DNA of 64,000 nt, taken from IMG/VR virus record IMGVR_UViG_3300030085_002431, positions 38,448 to 102,447 of that record. One strand, given 5' to 3'. This document shows positions 24,270 to 34,700 of the stretch, piece after piece (the stretch's first letter is position 1; each line of letters begins with the position of its first letter). The notes beneath the pieces are model-generated. The model was given only the letters and a program-made list of their open reading frames with translations. It did no database searches and was not told the DNA's origin. The stretch comes from a virus. A program made the translations under genes and the position numbers.

Positions 24270-25595
24270 ATGGCCTTTGGCTTACTACAATCAATTATAC
24301 CAGAAGTTGATAAGAACACAACCTTATATGGTGCTCCAAGTCAGACATTGGCGCAAGGAAAGATTTCAATTTCTAGTAAAAATTATAATCCAGTACGAGT
24401 ACGTGTTTGCTTATCAACCACATCTGCGTATGATGATGTTGAGTATTTAGAATATGATAGGTATATCAATTATGGTGAAACCTATGAGACTGGAATTATT
24501 AGTGTTGGAAACGGCCAACGAATTGTAGTACGAGCTGACCATACAAAAGTAAATTTTGTATTTACTGGAGAAGAATTTAATGAAGGTTCTGGAATACTCA
24601 ATGGAAATTATTCTGGATTATTGGGTAATGTAATATCTACTAATTCTGATGATAAGTTACTATACTCTGTTCCTACTGGATTAAAGGCCAATACAGCAAC
24701 ATTAAACATCGTTAATTTAAAATCATTCCCAGCAAAAGCAAGGATTGGTTTATTAAAATCCGTAGATGCAATTACAGATTTTAGTTCTGAGGATTATATT
24801 GAATATGATGTAGAAATTGGACCAAATGATACTTATGTAAGGTCTGACTTAAAATTAGATGAATCACAAAAAATTGTTGTATCATCATCTAATGATTCTA
24901 GGCTACAGTTTTTAGTTCATGGAAGACTTAGATCTACTCTTTCAGGAGGACAAGATGACTTTGATGTAGATGGAAGATTATATGTTGCTGGTCCTGCAGG
25001 TATTGGAACTGTCCCAAGAGCAAAACTGGATGTAATTGGTGGTGCTCTTATTTCTGGTCAGGCAAAAGTTGGTCTAGGAATGACCATCGGTAATGAACTA
25101 TTTGTTGGTCAAAACTTATCAGTTGGTGGGACAATTACTGGAACATTTGACCCAACAGATATAAGCAATGCAATTTTCACACAAGGTTCATTACCTGCTG
25201 TTGATGGTTCTGCACTGACTGGAGTTACCGCACAGGGTACTGGTGTTGTAATTCAAGATGACACAGTGCCTCAAGGTACTGCCACTACTTTAAACTTTAA
25301 TGGTGGTATTGCAGCAGTAACTAATGGTAGTACTGCTACTGTTAGTTTGGCAAATCAAGTTAATGTTCTTCAAACATTGACTGTTAATAGTAATAAATTT
25401 ATTGTGGAAGGTGCAACTGGAAATACTACAGTTGCTGGAAATGTCAATGTTCAATCAAATCTCACAGTTTCTGGTCATATTGATGTACTAAATAGTCATA
25501 TCGTGAATGTTGGGTATCCAACATCAGATCATCATGCGGTGTCAAGGTCATATGTTGACTCTAAAACAACTGCAATGTCAATAGCCCTCTCATAA
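24270..25595 (+). CDS. Virion/tail-fibre protein with duplicated EYDV module
   Basis: The protein has 441 residues from ATG 24270; a TTG 12 bases upstream is in frame but less likely. Residues ~1-105 and ~115-220 are two divergent copies of the beta module found alone in the 106-residue protein at 12036 (VEYLEYD...IVV and EDYIEYDVEIG...IVV). The middle carries GTVPRAKLDVIGGALISGQ and FVGQNLSVGGTITG, the collagen-free beta-repeat style of phage fibres. The C-terminus (HIVNVGYPTSDHHAVSRSYVD) resembles the 'A-x-x-K-x-Y-V-D' ends of tail-fibre proteins. It is probably a fibre with a virion-binding N-terminus. Confidence 0.72.
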   Translation: MAFGLLQSIIPEVDKNTTLYGAPSQTLAQGKISISSKNYNPVRVRVCLSTTSAYDDVEYLEYDRYINYGETYETGIISVGNGQRIVVRADHTKVNFVFTGEEFNEGSGILNGNYSGLLGNVISTNSDDKLLYSVPTGLKANTATLNIVNLKSFPAKARIGLLKSVDAITDFSSEDYIEYDVEIGPNDTYVRSDLKLDESQKIVVSSSNDSRLQFLVHGRLRSTLSGGQDDFDVDGRLYVAGPAGIGTVPRAKLDVIGGALISGQAKVGLGMTIGNELFVGQNLSVGGTITGTFDPTDISNAIFTQGSLPAVDGSALTGVTAQGTGVVIQDDTVPQGTATTLNFNGGIAAVTNGSTATVSLANQVNVLQTLTVNSNKFIVEGATGNTTVAGNVNVQSNLTVSGHIDVLNSHIVNVGYPTSDHHAVSRSYVDSKTTAMSIALS

Positions 25596-25627
25596 ACTTA
25601 TCATTCTTTGTATAGGAGAATCAATAC

Positions 25628-28600
25628 ATGGCAAAAAAGCAAATTAAGAACTATGTGTTCCTTCCTGGCGCCGCAGGAGTAGGTAAAATAAAAGTTCTAG
25701 ACAAGATTGACCAAGAGTCAATTTTGCTAATTACGAATACGACAGATAATACAACCCTTTATAACTTTGGTGATGGTTCCAAAAAAATCACCACAACATT
25801 CCAAAGAGTACAGGATAACGAGGATCCACATTTCCCATATGCTACCTCCACTTCGGAAGGTATTACGCATATTATATTCCAATTTGATACATCAACACAA
25901 AGTTCTACTGACAACCTACAAATTTTTGTAGAAGCAGAAGAAGCAGTTTTTAGACCATATAAGTTTGGTACTGATGCTATTGAGAGGATGCGTATTGCAG
26001 CACCTCAATCAATGATTGATGCTGACTTTGAATATGGTCTACAACCAACTAAGTGGCAGACTATTGATATTCAAAGAGGGTATCCATCAATCTTTGAAAT
26101 ACCTGGTTCTGAAACCACAATTGACACAATCACAACTGATGCATCATCAGCAACTAGTGGTATTGGTGACTCATTGATTACAGTAACCACTGTTGTTAAT
26201 CATGATATGGAAGTTGGTCAACCAATCAGAATTTCTGGTACAGATGATGATGTAACTGGAAGTTCCAGAGCAAACGGTTCCTTCATCATTAGTGATGTTC
26301 CTTATGCAAATCAATTTACCTATTATGCAAAGGGTAGGGTTGGTACTACCAATGGTGAAAGTATTAAATCATCATACACCAGCCTAAAGAAAGGTGGATT
26401 CTACACTGGTGCAGAAATTGGAACTCCAACCTTTACTGTAGAATCTCAAGGTTCTAGTGGAACAGTATATTCATTCTTCAATCTTCCTGCTGGTTCAAAT
26501 AGAGTTGCTTATGGTGGAACTGGTGGTGCAGTAGTTGGTTCACCTCTTTCAGGAACAGGAATTGCTAATGGTACTCAGGTAACAGGTTTAACAGGAGTAA
26601 CAACAACAAAAACCGTTAATACAGATGTATTTTCTGGTCAAAACTCTATTATTCTTGATGATACTGCGACTGTCGCAGTTGGTGCTGCATTAAGTACCAA
26701 TGTTTCTGGTGTAGCAACTGCACTATTTGTTACTAATATCGTAAACAATACTCTAAGTTTAAGTGGACCTCTGCAAGAGTCATATCTTGGTGGTTCTTCT
26801 GATCTAGGTCAAAAGGAAGTACAATCATTACATTCCAATGGAAGTGGTGCATTATTTGATGTAACTAGAAGAAATGGACATTATGCTGTTGCTTTAACTA
26901 ATATTTCAAAATCCATAACTGGTACTTCTGGCACTACAATTATTGGTGTTAATAATATAACAAATCTACTTGTTGGAATGACGGTATCTGGTTCCAGTAT
27001 TGGTGCTGGAACAACCATTGTTGGATTGGGAACAAATACTGTTGAGATATCCCAAGGAACTTCTGGTGCGGTTAGCACTGCAAACTTCAGTAATCCAGGT
27101 GTAGGATACACAACTAATGACAGAATTCGTCTCCGTGGTAATTTCTTAGGTGGTGGATTAAATAATGATTGTATCGTAAGAGTTGTTGAAACTGGTGCTG
27201 GTGGAAGTATATCATCGATTTCTTCTTCTAAGGTTGTTACTCCAGTTAGCACTGCAAAGATTAGTACAGCACAAGCAAAAACTGGTGGTTCATCACTGCT
27301 TCTGAATGGAACTTCTGATGGTATTACTATCACTGATGCAATTACTGATGTAAATTATTCTGAACTATACATTGGTGATAATGATTTCTCAATAGATTTT
27401 TGGATTTATAGAAATCGTATTAGTGTTGCAGAAGTTTTGGTTGATGCTCGTACCACTGCCTCCACTGATGTAAGACCACATATTATCATTAATGCTAACA
27501 ACAATGTAGTTTATGGTGTAGGTGGTAATACAAGAATTACTGGTACAACACAAATATTAGCATCCACATGGACACATATTGCTGTTTCTAGAAATTCGGG
27601 AACTACAAGACTATTTGTTAATGGTGTCGAAGATGGTACAGACACAAACAATGATACATTTGCTACAGCAGCATCATATGTGGTAACTGTTGGTAAACTT
27701 GGATATGGAGCTTCTGGATATGCTTCTGCATATATTGATAACTTTAGAATGACATATTCTTATGGAAGATTCGCATCAGCATTTGATGCATCTGCTTTAG
27801 CTATTTCTAATGATGTCTATAATTCAGTATTGTGTAACTTTAGAGGTCTTAATAATGCAACTACTTTCCAAGATGATTCAAAGGGACGAGCAATTTTAAG
27901 TAGTGCTATTTACACCAATGTTCAAGGTTTATCTTCACAAAATGGTAGTGGAGCAACATACACAATCACAAGAAGTGGTGGTGGTTCTTCTACCTATAGT
28001 GTAACTCAGACTTCTGGTGGTTCTGGATATGTTGCTACCGAAACAATTACTGTTGATGGTTCTGTTCTCGGTGGTGTAAGTACTGTAAACGACCTAACGA
28101 TAACTGTTAATACTGTTGATGCAAATGGAACAGTTCTAACTTCATCTGCTAATGGTACTGCATCTGATGGTTATTTGACTTCCATTTTAATGGGAGATTT
28201 TAATAATAAGGCATCTAATAGTGGTACTGGACTTGAAGTTAGTGTATCTAGAGGAAATGGTGTATATGGTGTAACTGTGGACACTGCTGGTAATGGATAT
28301 TATCCAGAGTACCAGGAGTTTATTCCTGGAAATCAACTTGGTGGTCAAACTCCTGCAAACGATCTAACACTTACAACTAATAATCTAAGTACTTCTGCAT
28401 TTGGTGCTGTAAATAGTGTATCTGTTTCTGGCACACCAATTGCTGCAGATTCCATTACATTCTATCCAAGTTTAACATTAAGTGAACCTACTACAGCAAC
28501 CCTTGCTGATGATACTGCAATAACTTTCTCATCTATTGCTTCTATTGGATGCACATTTGCATCTAATCATGGTCTAACACCTGGAAGTCCAGTTTTTGTT

Positions 28601-30898
28601 ACAGTTGGTTCTAGTGGTCAAAATCATGATTTGGTTGGTGGACCTAGAATTATTGAAAGTATTCCAGAACTCGATAAGATTGTATTTAAAGCAAGGTCTG
28701 CTGGACAAGTTGGTGCTGCAATTACTGGAGAGATTTATACAAGACCAGACTGCTTCTATATCCACAGACCATTTGATGGTGGTGTTCTCCTAGGAACTGG
28801 AAGTCCAACGCATGGTGTTACTGCTGTTCGTCAATCTAAGAAGTATCTTCGTTATCAGTCAGGTAAAGGTATCATGTTTACCACTGGTACTTTGATGGCA
28901 CCAAGTTATGACTTAAGGTCTGGAACTTCAAATGGAACTGCAGTTGGTAGTATTGTAACATTTATTACTGATGATGTTGAGCATGGTCTACAAGCAGGTG
29001 CAGAAATTATAATTAAAGGTTTCTCAACTTCTGGATATAATGGTCACTATGAAGTCCAAACAATTGTTGATGAGTATACATTTACAGTTCTTGCAAATGA
29101 AACACTTGGAGCAACCAATGCTCTACTAGCTGACCAACCTCAAGTATCATTGTATCAGTGGAAAGGTTCAACTGTTCGTGCTGGTGCATTTGATGACCAA
29201 AATGGAATTTACTGGCAATATGATGGAATCAATCTTTCCATTGGTCTAAGATCATCTACATATCAAATTGCAGGAACTATTGCAGTTAATACAGATTCAA
29301 ATACTGTTACTGGAACAAATACTCGTTTTAGAGAGCAGTTAATTGCTGGTAATAAAATTGTTATTCGTGGTATGACACATACTGTTACCCACATTGCTAG
29401 CAATACAGAATTGACAGTAACTCCAGACTTCAGAGGTGTAAATAACGTATCTGGTGTCAAAGCAGCACTAATCAAAGATATATTGATTCCACAGAGTCAG
29501 TGGAACTTGGATAGAGGTGATGGTACTGGTCCTTCTGGATATAAGATTGAAGTCAATAAGATGCAGATGTATGGTTTCCAGTATTCCTGGTATGGTGCTG
29601 GTTTCATCGACTGGATGCTTCGTGGACCAAATGGTGACTATCTATATGTACATAGACTCAAGAATAACAACAGAAACACGGAAGCATTTATGCGTTCTGG
29701 TAACCTACCTGTACGTTATGAGGTTATTAATGAAGGTGCTAAGACAAAACTAACTGCACCAGTTGGAACTGGTTCAACAACATTAAGTATTGATGACGTA
29801 AGACTGTTACCAACAGCAGGTTCATTGTATATTGATAACGAAATTATTAATTACACTGGTGTAACTACAGCAACTAATACTCTAACAGGTATTACAAGAG
29901 AAGGAACATACAGTAATTATTATTCTGGTTCTACCAGAACATATTCTGCAGGTATTGCAACCGATCACAGTAGTGGAACAGGTGCAATTCTTCTTTCCAA
30001 CACTGCAACTCCAATTATCAGTCACTGGGGTTCTGCTTACTTGACTGATGGTCTATTTGATACAGATAGAGGTTACATCTTCAACTATCAGGCAACTGGT
30101 TTTGATATCTCAACCGTTAAGCAGACTGCGTTCTTAATCCGTCTATCACCTAGTGTTTCTAATGCAATTCTTGGTGACCTTGGTGAGAGAGAACTAATTA
30201 ACCGAGCACAGTTACTACTTAAAGGTCTTGAGTTTACTGCAACTGGTGGTACGGCTACTCAAGGTGTTGTCATCGAGGGTGTTCTAAACCCACAAAACTA
30301 TCCAACAAATCCAGATGACGTTGAATGGTTCCCACTAAACAACGTTTCTGTTGGTGGACAACCATCATTCGCACAGATTGCGGATGGTACTCGGGTTACA
30401 TGGCCTGGTGCAACAACTACTTACCAATATACCAACTCACTTGATAGACCCTATAAGACTACGTGGGTTCCATTCCTTGCCTCAGAAGCAGCAAACTTAA
30501 GAGTTGGTATGCAAGTATCTGCTTCTGGACTAAAAGGTGGTACTACAATTAGAAAAATTGAAAGTTATACTTTCCAGAGTGGTGGTCAAACACATAGGTG
30601 GGTCGTACTCACTAACCGTGTCAATGCTGGTACTGCTGGTAGTACTCAATTTACCTTCACTACTGTTGATAATCGTGCAATCCCAGGTGAAACTATCTTC
30701 TCGTTCATCGGAAGTGGTGGTGGAGGAAATGCTACCTCTTTAGATTTGTCTGACCTTAAGGAATTAAACAATACCCCAATCGGTGGTAGAGGTGCATTCC
30801 CCAACGGACCTGATGTTCTTGCAATTAACGTTTATACTACGGATGGTAGTGACTTTACTGGTAACCTCGTTCTTAGATGGTCTGAGGCACAGGCATAA
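25628..30898 (+). CDS. Very large virion structural protein with LamG/concanavalin-like domain
   Basis: The protein has 1756 residues with site AGGAG before ATG 25628. The N-terminus (KKQIKNYVFLPGAAGVGKIK) and RPYKFGTDAIERMRIAAPQS with DADFEYGLQPTKWQTIDIQR (about residues 116-158) resemble baseplate or virion proteins encoded just before gene 13 in cyanophages. Residues ~555-715 form a LamG-type lectin fold (DFSIDFWIYRNR...WTHIAVSRNSGTTRLFVNGVE...AYIDNFRMTYSYGRF). Several GGSGYVATETITVDG-type glycine-rich repeats follow. The C-terminal DLSDLKELNNTPIGGRGAFP and VLRWSEAQA look conserved. It is probably a baseplate or whisker-associated adhesin. A T4 equivalent is not clear. Confidence 0.75.
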   Translation: MAKKQIKNYVFLPGAAGVGKIKVLDKIDQESILLITNTTDNTTLYNFGDGSKKITTTFQRVQDNEDPHFPYATSTSEGITHIIFQFDTSTQSSTDNLQIFVEAEEAVFRPYKFGTDAIERMRIAAPQSMIDADFEYGLQPTKWQTIDIQRGYPSIFEIPGSETTIDTITTDASSATSGIGDSLITVTTVVNHDMEVGQPIRISGTDDDVTGSSRANGSFIISDVPYANQFTYYAKGRVGTTNGESIKSSYTSLKKGGFYTGAEIGTPTFTVESQGSSGTVYSFFNLPAGSNRVAYGGTGGAVVGSPLSGTGIANGTQVTGLTGVTTTKTVNTDVFSGQNSIILDDTATVAVGAALSTNVSGVATALFVTNIVNNTLSLSGPLQESYLGGSSDLGQKEVQSLHSNGSGALFDVTRRNGHYAVALTNISKSITGTSGTTIIGVNNITNLLVGMTVSGSSIGAGTTIVGLGTNTVEISQGTSGAVSTANFSNPGVGYTTNDRIRLRGNFLGGGLNNDCIVRVVETGAGGSISSISSSKVVTPVSTAKISTAQAKTGGSSLLLNGTSDGITITDAITDVNYSELYIGDNDFSIDFWIYRNRISVAEVLVDARTTASTDVRPHIIINANNNVVYGVGGNTRITGTTQILASTWTHIAVSRNSGTTRLFVNGVEDGTDTNNDTFATAASYVVTVGKLGYGASGYASAYIDNFRMTYSYGRFASAFDASALAISNDVYNSVLCNFRGLNNATTFQDDSKGRAILSSAIYTNVQGLSSQNGSGATYTITRSGGGSSTYSVTQTSGGSGYVATETITVDGSVLGGVSTVNDLTITVNTVDANGTVLTSSANGTASDGYLTSILMGDFNNKASNSGTGLEVSVSRGNGVYGVTVDTAGNGYYPEYQEFIPGNQLGGQTPANDLTLTTNNLSTSAFGAVNSVSVSGTPIAADSITFYPSLTLSEPTTATLADDTAITFSSIASIGCTFASNHGLTPGSPVFVTVGSSGQNHDLVGGPRIIESIPELDKIVFKARSAGQVGAAITGEIYTRPDCFYIHRPFDGGVLLGTGSPTHGVTAVRQSKKYLRYQSGKGIMFTTGTLMAPSYDLRSGTSNGTAVGSIVTFITDDVEHGLQAGAEIIIKGFSTSGYNGHYEVQTIVDEYTFTVLANETLGATNALLADQPQVSLYQWKGSTVRAGAFDDQNGIYWQYDGINLSIGLRSSTYQIAGTIAVNTDSNTVTGTNTRFREQLIAGNKIVIRGMTHTVTHIASNTELTVTPDFRGVNNVSGVKAALIKDILIPQSQWNLDRGDGTGPSGYKIEVNKMQMYGFQYSWYGAGFIDWMLRGPNGDYLYVHRLKNNNRNTEAFMRSGNLPVRYEVINEGAKTKLTAPVGTGSTTLSIDDVRLLPTAGSLYIDNEIINYTGVTTATNTLTGITREGTYSNYYSGSTRTYSAGIATDHSSGTGAILLSNTATPIISHWGSAYLTDGLFDTDRGYIFNYQATGFDISTVKQTAFLIRLSPSVSNAILGDLGERELINRAQLLLKGLEFTATGGTATQGVVIEGVLNPQNYPTNPDDVEWFPLNNVSVGGQPSFAQIADGTRVTWPGATTTYQYTNSLDRPYKTTWVPFLASEAANLRVGMQVSASGLKGGTTIRKIESYTFQSGGQTHRWVVLTNRVNAGTAGSTQFTFTTVDNRAIPGETIFSFIGSGGGGNATSLDLSDLKELNNTPIGGRGAFPNGPDVLAINVYTTDGSDFTGNLVLRWSEAQA

Positions 30899-30901
30899 AT
30901 A
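30895..30901 (+). promoter_or_regulatory. Late promoter motif ATAAATA
   Basis: It overlaps the stop codon of the 1756-residue gene (30896-30898) and lies 24 bases before the gene 13 start. Confidence 0.6.
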
Positions 30902-30925
30902 TAATTACGGGTAAGTAGGTAGTAA

Positions 30926-31756
30926 ATGGCATCACCCAATTCTAGAGCAAGTTTAATCGAATATTGTCTCAGGAAACTGGGTAAACCAGTTCTTGAGATT
31001 AATGTCGATGATGACCAAATCGGTGATTTGGTAGATGATGCCTTACAATATTTTAATGAAAGGCATTATGATGGTGCTGTTCGTACTTACTTAAAGCATC
31101 AATTAACTGCAGATAATAAAGCAGCAATTCTTTCAAAATCAACTGAACAAAAAACAAATACTGCTACTGTTGGTATTGCAACTGTTTCTGGAACAACAGA
31201 TTTTGAAGAAGGAAATAATTTCTTGGAATTACCAGATAGTATTATTGGAGTCAACAATGTTTTCAAAGTTGACTCTAGTACAATATCATCTGGTCTTTTT
31301 AATATTAAATATCAGATATTTTTAAACGACTTATATTACTATGGTGCTCTAGACCTAATGAACTATGCGATGGTCAAGACTCACCTGGAAGATATTAGTA
31401 GATTACTAACACCTGATGTTCAGTTAAGATTCAACAAGAAACAACATAGACTATATCTTGATATTGACTGGAAACAAGTAGATGAAGACCAGTACATTGT
31501 TTTAGATTGTATTAGAATAGTCAATCCAAATGATTTTACAGCAGTTTATAATGACTGGTGGGTCAAGAGGTATACTACTGCACTAATTAAAAGACAGTGG
31601 GGGCAAAACCTTATTAAGTTTAATGGGGTGCAACTTCCTGGTGGCATCAGTCTTAATGGTAGAGAAATCTATGAAGATGCTATTCGAGAAATTGATAAGT
31701 TAGAGGAAGAACTCCATAATGATTATGAATTACCTCCAATGGATATGATTGGTTGA
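30926..31756 (+). CDS. g13: gp13 neck protein
   Basis: The protein has 276 residues (T4 gp13: 309). The N-terminal IEYCLRKLGKPVLEINVDDD with DALQYFNERHYDG aligns with T4 LRRLGAPIINVELTPDQI...YGEYHFDG. The C-terminal WWVKRYTTALIKRQWGQNL and QLPGGISLNGREIYEDA align with T4 NRWVKDYATALAKELNGQ and MLPGGVTIDG. gp13 with gp14 forms the neck that closes the filled head and accepts the tail. It is immediately followed by gene 14. Confidence 0.88.
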   Translation: MASPNSRASLIEYCLRKLGKPVLEINVDDDQIGDLVDDALQYFNERHYDGAVRTYLKHQLTADNKAAILSKSTEQKTNTATVGIATVSGTTDFEEGNNFLELPDSIIGVNNVFKVDSSTISSGLFNIKYQIFLNDLYYYGALDLMNYAMVKTHLEDISRLLTPDVQLRFNKKQHRLYLDIDWKQVDEDQYIVLDCIRIVNPNDFTAVYNDWWVKRYTTALIKRQWGQNLIKFNGVQLPGGISLNGREIYEDAIREIDKLEEELHNDYELPPMDMIG

Positions 31757-31757
31757 T

Positions 31758-34700
31758 ATGGCACCTTTAAACTCTTATTTCTTACAAGGTTCTCCTAGTG
31801 AGCAAAGACTTGTACAGGATTTAATTAACGAACAACTAAGCATTTATGGGCAAGATGTTGTATACATGCCCAGAAAAATCATCAATGAAGAGAAAGTAAT
31901 CAAGGAAATTACTGTCTCTAAATTTGATGATAGTTTTCGTATTGAGGCATATATCTCAACGTTTGATGGTTATGGTGGACAAGGTGATATCCTTAGTAAG
32001 TTTGGTGTAAGAAGCACAGATGAGATTACTTTCGTAATCTCGAAAGAACGTTATGCAGACTTCATTACCCCAAAGATTAGTTTATTTAAGGACCAAGTAA
32101 AAACTGCAGAAAGACCACAAGAAGGTGATTTAATCTATCTTCCATTAGACAATAGTCTCTTTGAGATTAAGTATGTTGAGATGAAGGCACCCTTCTATCA
32201 ACTCAATAATCTTTATGTCTATGAACTCCGTTGTGAGCTCTTTGAATATGAGGATGAAATTATTGATACTGATATTGCAGAAGTTGATGAGTCTGTACAA
32301 GACTTTGGTTACATACAGACTTTGGTTATGCATAACAGCACTACCTTTATTCAAGCTAGAGCAAGCTCAATTGACTTACATGCATCATTAGTAGGTACTC
32401 GTCCAGGTTTACCTAAGTATGGTGTTGTTTATATTGATATTATTAATGGTGGTTCTGGATATCTTACTCCACCAGAAGTTAGGTTTAAGAAACCTGGTGG
32501 TTTTGGAATATTACCAACGGTAGAGGCAATCCTCGATAGGGGGTCCATATCTAAGGTATTAATTAGTCACCCTGGCATGGGTTATACCTTTGCTCCAGAA
32601 ATTACATTCCACGGTGGTGGAGGAGTAGGTGCTGCTGCTACAGCAGTTATTGCTAAGGGAATTCCTTTAGTTGGACTTACAACAGGTGGTGTTGGATACT
32701 CTACTGCACCTAATGTATACATTAATAATCCAGTAAATCCAAATAGTCCTAATGGTTTCGACCCAATCTTCAATCCTAAGTATATTACTAGACTAAATTC
32801 TGTAGGTAATGTTGTCTCAATACTTGCAGAACAGGTTGGTGGCAAGTATGACGAGTTTGCATCTGGTGCGGGATTACCACCATCAGCTGCTATAGATCCA
32901 CAATCCCCAACTTTCATTAATCGTCAGGGAGCAACAGCAACTGCGACAGTTGGTGCTGGTGGGTCTGTCACGGCAATTAGCATAACAAACGGTGGTGCAG
33001 GATATAACTCTGCACCAGTGGTAAGTATTTCCACGGCACCAGATACAACTACAACCAGTATAGAAACAATATTACTTGAGGATGTTGGATTAGGTTATAC
33101 TGTCGGTACATATACATTAAGACCTTTCCCAGGACAGAACCCAACTCCTGTGGGAGCAAATGGTATTGTTAGTATAGATTCAGTTGGTGTTGGTGGAAGT
33201 ATCACAGGAATATCAGTTTCTGCTGGAGGAACTAATTTTGCTGTAGGGGAAAGATATATATTTGGTGGTAATGTGGGTGCATCAACAATTACCAGTTCTT
33301 TACTTGGAGCAGCATCACTTACCGCATCAACTGAACCAACAGAATACCAAGATAATGATGATGATTGGTGGGAACTCGATCTCCCATGGAATATCATATA
33401 TGCTGGCAGTGAATATGCGAAAGTTTTTGTTAGTACAAATAACTTCCTGACCTTTATTGAAGGAAGTGACGAGTATGATCACGAGTACCCCGATACTCCA
33501 GAACTTCCTAAGATTCGTATTCGAGCTGATGATAACTCAGTACAAAGAATATACTATGGTACAGAAGGAACTGCACCAAATAGAACATTCAGAATCCGTT
33601 CAGAGGGAACTAATGATACTGAGGGTATACTAGGTGATCCAAACATGGTATATGAAGCTATTTTCTATGAAGCAACTCCAAATCAGATTGATATTCAAAA
33701 TGGAGAATTGGCAAGAAACGACCAATCAGATTATCCTGGAGTAAGTGGTGCGTTTTCAGATGATGCTCTTCTTGTGACTGGAAATCTCGGAACCCCATTT
33801 AGTGGAACTCGGTTAACAAGTAGTGCTCTGCCTGGTAACGGAGCACGTATAAATGTTACTGGTCTAGCAACAGATATAGGAGTAACTGCAACAGCAACCG
33901 CAGTAGTTGGATCTGGTGGTACTATTGGTGCGATTACAATAACAAACCCAGGAGCTGGATATACTATTACACCAACAGTGGATATTGCTCTTCCAATCAT
34001 ACCTAATAGTGCTAATTTCAGAGAAGCAACAGCAACTTCAACAATAGGTACTTCTGGAACTGTCACATCACTAACTATAACAGATAATGGTTTGGGATAC
34101 GGTTCAGCACCAGTTGTAAGTATTTCCACAGCACCTTATAGAGATGATTCCATTCAGCACTTTAGATTGAATAGTTCTGGTATCCGAACAGGTGATGTAT
34201 ATACACAAGGACCAGGTGGAAACAGCAGTGGTGTTGGTGGATTCTCAGGAAGTCATGGTTCCAATTATGACGTTGGTGATATACTCAGAATGGATCCTCC
34301 TTCCCACCTGACTGGTTCGGGTGCAATAATCCGTGTTGATTCTGTTCAATCTGAAGGTAGTGTTACTGGATTTACCATGCTCTATGGTGGTTCTAACTAT
34401 CAAACAGTACAGAATTTCTCAATGGATTTATATGATGCAACATATGTTACTGCAGCAGGACTTGGAACTGGCACACAGCTTAGATTGGTAGTAGATACAG
34501 TTGAAACAGTTCAAGGAGTAAATGCAACAGCAACCGCAGTTTTAGGTGTTGGTGGTAGTGTCACTGGTTTAACAATAACAAATCCTGGTCTTGGATATAG
34601 CAATGCACCAACAGTTACTATGAGTCCAGCAACAGCTCCTGGTTCCAATACAATTGGAATAACAACAGGGCACTTCAAATTCAATGAGACTGTCACTGGT

